Positions 52,251-60,379 of a stretch of DNA of 64,000 nucleotides are shown piece by piece. The DNA lies in the NCBI GenBank assembly GCA_032173965.1, contig CM063283.1:110679108-110743107 (forward strand), given 5' to 3'. The notes beneath the pieces are model-generated. The model searched no databases, was not told the DNA's origin, and was given only the letters and a program-made list of their open reading frames with translations. The position numbers and the translations under genes are program-made. The number at the start of each line of letters is the position of its first letter. Position 1 is the first letter of the stretch. The DNA comes from Sitta carolinensis. Its lineage: Eukaryota > Chordata > Aves > Passeriformes > Sittidae.

Positions 52251-52969
52251 TGAGCTTTGGATCTACTGGAGGAGCTGGAATGTCTGGAGCTGCAGTTGGC
52301 AAGGCCACCTGAAAGCCTCTGGGGAAGGACTGAGGGGCAAACCAAGGGAGAGGGTGTCACTGTGGGAGGCTGCTCTTGGCCACCCAGCCAGGACAATGAC
52401 ACTGACAAATGATTCTTTAAGGAACCAAGGGACACCTCCAAATCAGCCACCCTGTCCCTGTGGGGGAATTCAAGTGGGCAGCTGTGCCCTGGGAACACCC
52501 CACAGCTGCTCCAAACAGCCCAGGAGATTCCCCAGACACCTGCATGCCAAGGGCTCTGTCCAGGGCCTGGGGGAGCCGGCTCGGACAGGAGCCCTCCGTG
52601 GTTTGTTCTTCTCCCAGAGAGGCTCTCGTGGCTGACGTGGGATTGTCTTGGGCACAGCGAGGGCGCAGCGCCGAGTTTCAGATCTCTGCTGCTTCTCCTG
52701 TGCCCCTCTGGCTCCCAGGTGGGGCAGGCACAGGTGAGCCTGGCTGGAAAAGCAGCACCTTTCACCGATGTGCCCATGGCAAAGCTGCTGTCCCCAAACG
52801 GGTCCTTTCCCCCGTGTGCAAGAAGCCAATCCCCACACGGAGTTCAGGGATTTCCTTTATTTACAGTTCTGCACAGAAACAGGTGCTGGGTGGCAAATCC
52901 ACAAAGCCAGCACAGCGACCATCAAAACTTTTCACTATTTATACATTTTAGCAAACAAAGCCATTCATG
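52251..52969. other. GC-rich intergenic DNA, possible LTR or transcript end
   Basis: Open frames run on both strands without recognisable domains. AATAAA on the minus strand at 52862-52857, followed by a GC-rich segment, resembles the poly(A) region of an LTR or a minus-strand transcript end. No LTR boundaries were identified. Confidence 0.3.
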
Positions 52970-53336
52970 ATCATTGTTCATATGGTTCTCTTACTAATTT
53001 CACATATTATTTCCTTTTAAAATTATGTTAATATTTTTATAGTATACCTAAATACTTAGATACTACATTCATATATATGCAATATATAATGTTCTATATC
53101 ATATATATTGGATATATCTTAAAACGGTCAAAATATATTTATTAATAAATATGATGTATAGATGTTATAAATATTAAATAATATGGAATATTTAATTTGC
53201 ATGTTATAATAGGTTTTTTGCTATTTATTAAATATTAATGTAATAGTTTATGTTATTATTAGCTAATATTATTAACTATAATTTATAATTAACTAATATT
53301 AATATCTTAATATTTTTTTTAATTGGCTATAAGATC
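52970..53336. repeat. Extremely AT-rich block
   Basis: About 360 bp dominated by ATATAT, TATTAA and AATATT words, with very few G or C. It sits between two GC-rich segments. Boundaries are abrupt on the right, near 53336. Confidence 0.85.
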
Positions 53337-53382
53337 GCTTTGCTTCTTATGCTAACCAGTCTTTCTCTATGGTCAGTCTTTC

Positions 53383-53388
53383 TTTATT
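53383..53388 (-). terminator. Possible poly(A) signal of the repeat-protein locus
   Basis: AATAAA on the minus strand, about 270 bp past the end of the unrecognised frame, at the edge of the AT-rich block. Position is suitable but nothing else supports it. Confidence 0.25.
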
Positions 53389-53655
53389 TTGAAGAGGTTC
53401 CTTTTTTATCGCTGGGTTTCTGGGGTCACTGGGCCAGGAGTTGGTGGTTGCCATCTCCCTGTGCCAGAAGTACCTTTTCCTCGGCTGGAGCCGATTCCAG
53501 CCCGGTTGCTGAGTTGGCTTTGTGAGTTTTGTCCTTATCTGGGAAGTTCTGCACAATGTCCTTGTGGCAGTCACTCCTGCATCCTTGGTGTCCCCTCTGA
53601 GCAGGAGCTCCTCCTGCCCTGCTTTGTGCCCTTGGCTCTGACATCGCTGGTGCCT

Positions 53656-54813
53656 TCAAGCCCTGAGCCTCAGCCGGGCCATTCTCCTGAAGAAGAGCTT
53701 GTGTTTCTGACACCTGGACATCCAAGGCAGCCAGTGTGACAGCAGGTGGGCACCGATTGTGCGGCCGCGTCCTGAGGCCGTTCTTCCAGCAGAACAGCCC
53801 CTGCTGTTCCCCGGGGGAGCCGGCTGCGGAGCTGAGGGGTCTGGGGGGCAGCAGGGGCTGTGCGGGGCTGGGCCCTGGCTCTGTGCCCCTGCTGCCTTCA
53901 CGTGCTCAGCCAAGGCTGGAGAAGCTGCTGCCTTGGCCGAGTCCTGGGGAGCAGTGTTGGGGTCCTGCAGGAGCTGTGGGTACTTGGGGTTGACCCAGAT
54001 GGTGTAGATAGTGAAGCATTTCCCATCCTGTGACTCCTTTTTGTCACTGTTGCCTCTCTCTTGGGACAACTTTGGATATCGTCTGACTTCCCCTTCGGAC
54101 AGCTCTTGGTTGATGGAGTGTTCGCATTGGGGAAATATTTTGTCGCTGTTGTTTTCCTCTTGGGACAGCTCTTGGATTCCCACATCCAGCCACTTGGATA
54201 GCTCTTGGTATTTCTCACATTCCCAGTGGTACAGCTCTGGGTCTATCTCACCTTCTGACAGCTCTTGGTCTCTATTGTCATTCTCTTTGTACAACTCTTG
54301 GACATTCACATCTTACTTTTCAGAAGGGTCCTGGCACCTCACATTTTTCCCATGGGACAGCTCTTGGTCTCTCTCAAATTCCAATTGTGACAGATGTTGG
54401 CATTTCTCATCTTCCCACTGGGACAGCTCTTGGACACTCTCATTTCCCCACTGGGGCAGTTCCTGGCCCAAGCAGGGTTCCCACTCTTCTTCTTCCCTGG
54501 CCAAGTCCCACTCCGCAGTCCATGGCCCTGGCAGCTCTGTTCCCCCTACTGCCCCCTGCTCCCCGAGGGCTCCTGGCCATGCAGGGCAGGGGCTGGGTGA
54601 GCAGCAGGGGCTGCGTTGGGCAGGGCCCTGGCTCTGGGCCCCGGCCTTGGGGCAAGGAGGCGACTGCCTCGGCACAGCCCCAGCCCCCAAGCTGCTGCCT
54701 CCATCCCCATGGCAGCGCCCTCCGTCCCCTGTCACCTGGGGCCCCACGCACAGGCCCGGCTGCTCCACAGCAGGTGGCGAGTTGGGGTTCACCTCCTCCG
54801 GGAGCGTCTCCAT
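53656..54813 (-). CDS. Unrecognised repeat-containing reading frame, one in-frame stop
   Basis: I do not recognise this sequence. On the minus strand an ATG at 54813 (METLPEEVNPNSPP) opens a 166-codon frame ending at TAA 54315-54313. The same frame resumes at once and continues to 53656. Residues 1-110 are Pro/Gly/Cys-rich. From residue 111 an 11-residue repeat runs through the stop for about 13 units (pattern W-E-x-E-x-x-Q-E-L-S-x), rich in Glu, Gln and Ser. A second Pro/Cys-rich module related to the first follows. Near 53745 the neighbouring frame looks equally protein-like, suggesting a frameshift or intron. The opposite strand is also open across the repeat for 297 codons, so the coding strand, and coding itself, are unproven. 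It could be a young or dying gene, or only tandem-repeat DNA. Confidence 0.3.
54028..54483. repeat. 33-bp tandem repeat, ~13-14 diverged units
   Basis: A unit of 33 bp (11 codons). On the plus strand most units carry 'gggacagctcttgg', separated by variable positions. One unit is two codons short. Divergence between units is high, pointing to an old array, yet the period stays a multiple of three. Confidence 0.85.
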
Positions 54814-54917
54814 CGATCTGTGCCACAGAGGCTATCCAGGGAGCTGCAGCGTGAGAAAGCAACCCTCCAGGGATTGGGAACCCCCTAGGGCTCTGCATCC
54901 CTGAGATACCGCTCCGA

Positions 54918-54944
54918 CAGGGCGGGGCTCTGTGACATCACAGG
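54918..54944 (-). promoter_or_regulatory. GC box and CRE-like palindrome
   Basis: GGGCGGGGC at 54920-54928 is followed by TGTGACATCACA at 54931-54942, which contains the CRE variant TGACATCA. It lies about 110 bp upstream of the ATG at 54813, a suitable place for a TATA-less promoter of the minus-strand frame. Both motifs can act in either direction. Confidence 0.35.
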
Positions 54945-55390
54945 GGCCGCTGGGCCTTCCACCTGCACTGACGCGGCGCCTGTGTCACAAAGGGATGACC
55001 AACATCCCTTCGACAGCCGGCCCCTTCACAAAGGGCCTCCCAGACATCCCTTCGACAACCGGCCCCTTCACAAAGGGCCTCGCAGACATCCCTTCGACAG
55101 CCGGCCCCTTCAACAAAGGCGCCTCCTCCCGACATCCCTTCGACAGCCGGCCCCTTCACAAAGGCCTCCCCGACATCCCTTCGACAGCAGGCGCCTTCGC
55201 TAAGGGATGCCGACATCCCTTCGACAACAGGCCCCTTCACAAAGTATGCCCAACATCCCTTCAAGAGCCAACCCCTTCACAAAGGTATGCCCGACATCCC
55301 TTCGACAGCCGGCCCCTTCACACAGGGATGCCGACATCCCTTCGACAGCGGCCCCTTCACAAAGGGATGCCGGACATCCCTTCGACAGCT

Positions 55391-56470
55391 GGCCCCTTCA
55401 AAAAAAGCCACCCCAACATCCCTTCGGCAGCCTGCCCCTTAAAAAAGGGATGCCCGACATCCCTTCCAGGACCGGCCCCTCTGCAAAGCGATGCCTGACA
55501 TCCCTTCGACAGCCGGCCCTGTCACAAAGGGATGCCCGACACCCTTTTGAGAGCCAGCCCCTTCACAAAGGGCCTCTTCGACTTCCCTTACACAGGCGGC
55601 CCCTTCACAAAGGGATGCCAGACATCCCTTCAAGAGCTGTCCCCTTCACAAAGGGATGCCCGATATCCCTTCGACAACCGGCCCCTTCGGAAAGGGCCTC
55701 CCAGACATCCCTTCGACAGGCGGCCCCTTCAAAAAGGGATGCCCGATGTCACTTCAAGTGCTGGTCCCTTCGCAAAGGGATGCCCGACATCCCTTTGACA
55801 GCCGGCCTCTTCACAAAGGGATGCCCGACATCCCTTCGACAGCCGGCCCCTTCACAATGGGCCTCCCTGACATCCCTTCGACAGCCGGCCCCTTCACAAA
55901 GGGATGCCCGACATCCCTTCGACAGCCGGCCCCTTAACACAGGGCCTTCCCGACATCCCTTTGACAGCCGGCCCCTTCACAAAGGGATGCCTGACATTCC
56001 TTCGACAGCCGGCCCCTTCACAAAGGGATACCCAACATCCCATCGACAGCAGGCCTCTTCACAAAAAGGGATGCTTGAAATCTTTTCGGCTGCTGTCCCC
56101 TTCACAAAGGGATGCCCGACATCCCTTCGACAGTTGGCCACTTCACACAGGGATGCGCGACATCCCTTCGACAGCCGGCTTCATCACAATGGGCCTCCCC
56201 GACATCCCTTCGACAGCCGGCCCCTTCACAAAGAGTGCCAGACATCCCTTCGACAGCCAGCCCCTTCACAAAGGGATGCCCGACACCCCTTCTACAGCCG
56301 GCCCCTTGACAAAGGGATGCCCGACATCCCTTCAGCAGCCGGCCCTGTCACAAAGGGATGCCCGACACCCTTTTGAGAGCCAGCCCCTTCAAAAAGGGCC
56401 TCTTCGACATCCCTTCTACAGGCGGCCCCTTCACAAAGGGATGCCCGACATCCCTTCGACAGCCGGCCCC
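55391..56470. repeat. Higher-order duplication inside the satellite, copy 1
   Basis: A block carrying diagnostic variants ('cttcaaaaaaagccacccc', 'ctctgcaaagcgatgcctg', 'atgcttgaaatcttttcggc', 'tcttcgacatcccttctac') recurs in the same order at 57001-58245. The offset grows from 1610 to 1733 to 1774 bp, that is by 3 units and then 1 unit. Confidence 0.85.
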
Positions 56471-57000
56471 TTCGCAAAGGGATGCCCGACATCCCTTTGA
56501 CATCCGGCCCCTTAACAAAGGGATGCCCGACATCGCTTCGACAGCCGGCCCCTTCGCAAAGCGCCTCCCCGACATCCCTTCGACAGCCGGCCCCTTCGCA
56601 AAAGGATGCCCGACATCCCTTCAAGAGCAGTCCCCTTCACACAGGGATGCCCGACATCCCTTCGACAGCCGGCCCCATCACAAAGGGCCTCCCCGACATC
56701 CCTTCGACAGCTGGCCCCTTCACAATGGTATGCCCGACATCCCTTCGGCAGCCGGCCCCTTCACAAAGGTATGCCCGACATCCCTTCGACAGCCGGCCCT
56801 TTCACAAAGGGATGCTCGACATCCCTTCGACAGCTGGCTCCTTCACAAAGGGATGCCCGACATTCCTTCGGCAGCCGGCCTATTCACAAAAAGGCATGCT
56901 TGAAATCCTTTCGACAGCCGGCCCCATCACAAAGGGCCTCCCCGACATCCCGACAGCCGGCCTCTCCTCAAAGGGCCTCCCCGACATCCCTTCGACAGCT

Positions 57001-58245
57001 GGCCCCTTCAAAAAAAGCCACCCCAACATCCCTTCGGCAGCCTGCCCCTTAACAAAGGGATGCCCGACATCCCTTCCAGAACCGGCCCCTCTGCAAAGCG
57101 ATGCCTGACATCCCTTCGACAGCCGGCCCTGTCACAAAGGGATGCCCGACACCCTTTTGAGAGCCAGCCCCTTCACAAAGGGCCTCTTCGACTTCCCTTA
57201 CACAGGCGGCCCCTTCACAAAGGGATGCCAGACATCCCTTCAGAGCTGTCCCCTTCACAAAGGGATGCCCGATATCCCTTCGACAACCGGCCCCTTCGGA
57301 AAGGGCCTCCCAGACATCCCTTCGACAGGCGGCCCCTTCAAAAAGGGATGCCCGACATCCCTTCGACAGCCGGCCCCTTCACAAAGGGATGCCCGACATC
57401 CCTTCGACAGCCGGCCCCTTCACAATGGGCCTCCCTGACATCCCTTCGACAGCCGGCCCCTTCACAAAGGGATGCCCGACATCCCTTCGACAGCCGGCCC
57501 CTTAACACAGGGCCTTCCCGACATCCCTTTGACAGCCGGCCCCTTCACAAAGGGATGCCTGACATTCCTTCGACAGCCGGCCCCTTCAAAATGGGATGCC
57601 CGACATCCCTTCGACAGCCGGCCCCTTCACAAAGGGATGCCCGACATCCCTTCGCCAGCCGGCCCCTTCACACAGGGCCTTCCCGACATCCCTTTGACAG
57701 CCGGCCCCTTCACAAAGGGATGCCTGACATTCCTTCGACAGCCGGCCCCTTCACAAAGGGATACCCAACATCCCATCGACAGCAGGCCTCTTCACAAAAA
57801 GGGATGCTTGAAATCTTTTCGGCTGCTGTCCCCTTCACAAAGGGATGCCCGACATCCCTTCGACAGTTGGCCACTTCACACAGGGATGCGCGACATCCCT
57901 TCGACAGCCGGCTTCATCACAATGGGCCTCCCCGACATCCCTTCGACAGCCGGCCCCTTCACAAAGAGTGCCAGACATCCCTTCGACAGCCAGCCCCTTC
58001 TCAATGGGATGCCCGACATCCATTCGGCAGCCGGCCCCTTCACACAGGGATGCCTGACATCCCTTCGACAGCCAGCCCCTTCACAAAGGGATGCCCGACA
58101 TCCCTTCAGCAGCCGGCCCTGTCACAAAGGGATGCCCGACACCCTTTTGAGAGCCAGCCCCTTCAAAAAGGGCCTCTTCGACATCCCTTCTACAGGCGGC
58201 CCCTTCACAAAGGGATGCCCGACATCCCTTCGACAGCCGGCCCCT
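57001..58245. repeat. Higher-order duplication inside the satellite, copy 2
   Basis: The second copy of the block at 55391-56470, nearly identical over long runs but with about four extra 41-bp units. It ends about 60 bp before the retroviral LTR. The near identity of rare variants implies one recent segmental duplication or unequal exchange. Confidence 0.85.
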
Positions 58246-58303
58246 TTGCAAGTGGCCTCCCCGACATCCCTTTGACAGGCGTCCCCTTCTCAAAGGGATG
58301 CCC

Positions 58304-58942
58304 TGTCGTCGTGCGTATCTCTGGTCAGCCTGGCGTTCGGCTTGACCGCCCACTAGCTCTCATACGCCTTGACAGTATCGTGTGTGGGTACTTGGCTCTG
58401 CAGCACCTTAGCCTGTGCTGTCAGGCTGTGGTTTCAAAGAGGGGACTCTCAGAGACATCCGGGAACATAGGTTTTATTCGGGGGTTACAGGGGAGGCCCC
58501 TGACCCCAGGCCCGGTGCCTCAGGCAAGAGAGACCCCGAACCTGGGTTACAAGGGGGTTTTTATCCAAAGGGAGATGGGGGTGGGGTGGATACAGATTAC
58601 AGACCAATAAGACAACTTAAAGTAAGTTGGGAGGGGTCTCTGGGGGATCCATTAACCTCTGAAAGTCTTAGACCGCACTGGACCTTGAAGATGATTGATG
58701 GACCGAGGGAGGAAGCTACATTGCTAGGGTGGACAGAAGCTTATCTCGGGGCAAACTGATAGGAAACGGTCTCTGGGCAGAGTCCAGGGTTGTTTTGGGA
58801 ACTCTTATCAGGAGTCTGACCAGATGTTTCCTAAAGCAGGGGGCCCCCTTTACAGAGACTAGAAAAAACCACTAAAATAACGAATATAACTATCACTAAA
58901 ACTTATCACTAAAACTTATCAAACAATTCCAGCATTCCCGCA
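58304..58942 (-). mobile_element. 3' LTR of the endogenous retrovirus
   Basis: 639 bp. It starts 5'-TGCGGGAATG right after the polypurine tract and ends CGACGACA-3' at 58304, where satellite sequence begins. It has a TATA-like GGATAAAAA (58566-58558) and an AATAAA poly(A) signal (58478-58473) about 80 nt further on, giving a reasonable U3/R/U5 layout with U3 about 58942-58535. The terminal inverted repeat is only the TG/CA ends with partial matches beyond. Confidence 0.85.
58473..58478 (-). terminator. LTR poly(A) signal
   Basis: AATAAA on the retroviral sense strand, in the presumed R region about 80 nt downstream of the TATA-like box. Confidence 0.8.
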
Positions 58943-58956
58943 CCTCCCCCTTTTTT
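58943..58956 (-). other. Polypurine tract (plus-strand primer) of the retrovirus
   Basis: AAAAAAGGGGGAGG on the minus strand, directly before the TG of the LTR and 14 nt after the env stop. This fixes the U3 boundary. Confidence 0.9.
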
Positions 58957-58970
58957 ATTATATTTTGTTG

Positions 58971-60344
58971 TTACTGTTCTGGAGTGTAGATTTCGGAGCT
59001 ATTCTCGCTGCTGGAGGCAGAGTCTGGTGGGAATACTATGGAATGCACTGAGGGGGTGTTAGTCGGGAGAATTGTGTTTATGATTAGATTTTTCATTAGA
59101 CCAGAAGCAATGGCTGCAATTAAAATGATGAACAGGACTAGTAGTCCTGTTTTGACCCAAGAGCTGGCAATGTTAGAGAGTCCAACACCTTTAAAGATGT
59201 TGTCAAACCAATCTCCTGTTTCCTGCTTGATGGAATGCACCATTCCTTGCAGCTGTTGGATTGATTTCTTGACGTTCTCTGCTTTGGATGATAGATTGAA
59301 GCAACAGAGTCCATCGAATTCTTCACACGAATGTTGATTCAACAGAAGTAGGTAGTCAATTGCGGCACGATTTTGGAGGGTTGCCTGCCTGGTAATTTGT
59401 TCGTCTGATAGGAGGTCACTTATAGCTTGAGTTGTTAAATTTGCTTGTTTGGCCACCCAGCATTCTAAATGGCCTAATTCTCCCATAGCTTTTGCTATCG
59501 AGACCCAGGGTAGGAAAACTGTCAAGGCCGTGGCCTTTGCCCTGGACCAATGAATAATTTCCGAATTACAATCTGGGTCGAGACTTGTTACGTCTCTTTT
59601 TTGGATAGGTGTGTGGTGAGAGGAATTTTTCTTGTGCCAATTAAGGATTTGAGTCATGTTTGGGGTAAACAGACTCAACTTGCCTAATGTGCATGGGCCT
59701 CCGATCAGTCGAGCAGGAATGTCTGTGAAAGCTCTGTCGCCACAAATGAGGAAAAAACCTTTGGGTAGGGAATGGGGAAAAGGATTCTGAGCGTCAGCGG
59801 AAGGAGTGGTAACATGTACGATTTTTGTGCACCAGTTTTTTGCTTTGTATGAATTTTTGGTTTGTGATACATAATAAAATGACTTGACATGCTCTTCGTG
59901 GGGGGCATATCCGAAATGGACACAAAAATGAGCTTTTGAGGACCCCAGAAGATCTAATTCTTGGGGCTCTTGGGGGGCATGTGGGAGGGTTTGCACCCAC
60001 TCTTTCCAAAAGGCAAGGGGATTCGTGACAAAAGCAGAAGGAGCTTCACCAATTTCTACAAAATGATCAATCTCAACAGGTTTTCGATTATATTTTTGTT
60101 GTATCTGGAGGAGTGAAAATGGAAACTCCTTTTCTTTCACAGGGATTCCTACCAGGCAGGAGGATATGGGATCTTGTGCAGCTGCTGAGGCTAGGCAGAT
60201 GTGATCTTGTCCTAGACTCTTTGCGAGGGTTTTCCATACATTGGTTTTGGGCTGCGGGACGATCCAGGGGATGATTTTTGATGGGAAAATGAGCAGCACC
60301 ATAAAGCTGAACATTGTCGTGCTGCGGATTTTTATGCCGATCAT
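58971..60344 (-). CDS. env: Retroviral envelope glycoprotein, open frame of 457 codons
   Basis: A surface-expressed fusion glycoprotein precursor. It starts at ATG 60344, just downstream of the pol stop; a stop lies in frame upstream at 60386. A hydrophobic leader spans about residues 8-30. Cysteines in the surface part include ICGDRAF and GGPCTLG (about 200-220). A weak basic cleavage candidate, IQKR, ends at residue 250 and lacks the usual furin consensus. The transmembrane part has an internal hydrophobic loop between Cys259 and Cys295, a conserved LQNRAAID stretch (323-330), and CX6CC at 340-348. A membrane helix at about 396-416 and a ~40-residue tail follow. N-glycosylation sequons lie at 229, 240, 302 and 350. 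The surface subunit is shorter than in exogenous alpharetroviruses. No internal stop or frameshift. Expression cannot be judged from sequence. Confidence 0.93.
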   Translation of the reverse strand: MIGIKIRSTTMFSFMVLLIFPSKIIPWIVPQPKTNVWKTLAKSLGQDHICLASAAAQDPISSCLVGIPVKEKEFPFSLLQIQQKYNRKPVEIDHFVEIGEAPSAFVTNPLAFWKEWVQTLPHAPQEPQELDLLGSSKAHFCVHFGYAPHEEHVKSFYYVSQTKNSYKAKNWCTKIVHVTTPSADAQNPFPHSLPKGFFLICGDRAFTDIPARLIGGPCTLGKLSLFTPNMTQILNWHKKNSSHHTPIQKRDVTSLDPDCNSEIIHWSRAKATALTVFLPWVSIAKAMGELGHLECWVAKQANLTTQAISDLLSDEQITRQATLQNRAAIDYLLLLNQHSCEEFDGLCCFNLSSKAENVKKSIQQLQGMVHSIKQETGDWFDNIFKGVGLSNIASSWVKTGLLVLFIILIAAIASGLMKNLIINTILPTNTPSVHSIVFPPDSASSSENSSEIYTPEQ

Positions 60345-60379
60345 CAGGACTGCGTTTCTGTAACTTAGAAAAAAGGGGG

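Larger units (their letters stand above)
54982..58303. repeat. 41-bp GC-rich tandem satellite, ~80 copies
   Basis: The unit runs GACATCCCTTCGACAGCCGG, then CCCCTTCACA, then AAGGGATGCCC (or AAGGGCCTCCC in a common variant). The period was measured between successive units (for example 57361 to 57402). Most changes are point substitutions, with occasional 1-bp indels and some 2-3 bp additions such as AAAAAGGG. Each unit has several CpG, an internal GCCGGC palindrome and the 8-bp inverted repeat CATCCCTT/AAGGGATG. Because 41 is not a multiple of three and the unit has few stops, very long artificial frames appear on the plus strand. Tandem repeats of 41-42 bp are known from avian microchromosomes; I cannot test relatedness here. 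Confidence 0.95.

Noticed and set aside
51875..52777. 300-codon minus-strand frame over the 21-bp minisatellite
   Set aside because: The repeat unit is a multiple of three without stops, which alone produces the open frame; the non-repeat part has no recognisable features.
54011..54904. 297-codon plus-strand frame across the 33-bp repeat
   Set aside because: It begins with a non-ATG codon, and openness is expected from a stop-free 33-bp repeat. Not called separately, but it keeps the coding strand of the locus uncertain.
54982..58303. CRISPR-like appearance of regular short repeats
   Set aside because: Units are contiguous with no unique spacers, and the context is an animal nuclear genome; it is a satellite.
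57060..58610. 516-codon plus-strand frame, and similar frames of 389, 267, 208 and 198 codons, in the 41-bp array
   Set aside because: The unit has few stops and 41 bp rotates the frame, so all three frames stay open. The longest runs straight into the retroviral LTR on the wrong strand. No start context or family.
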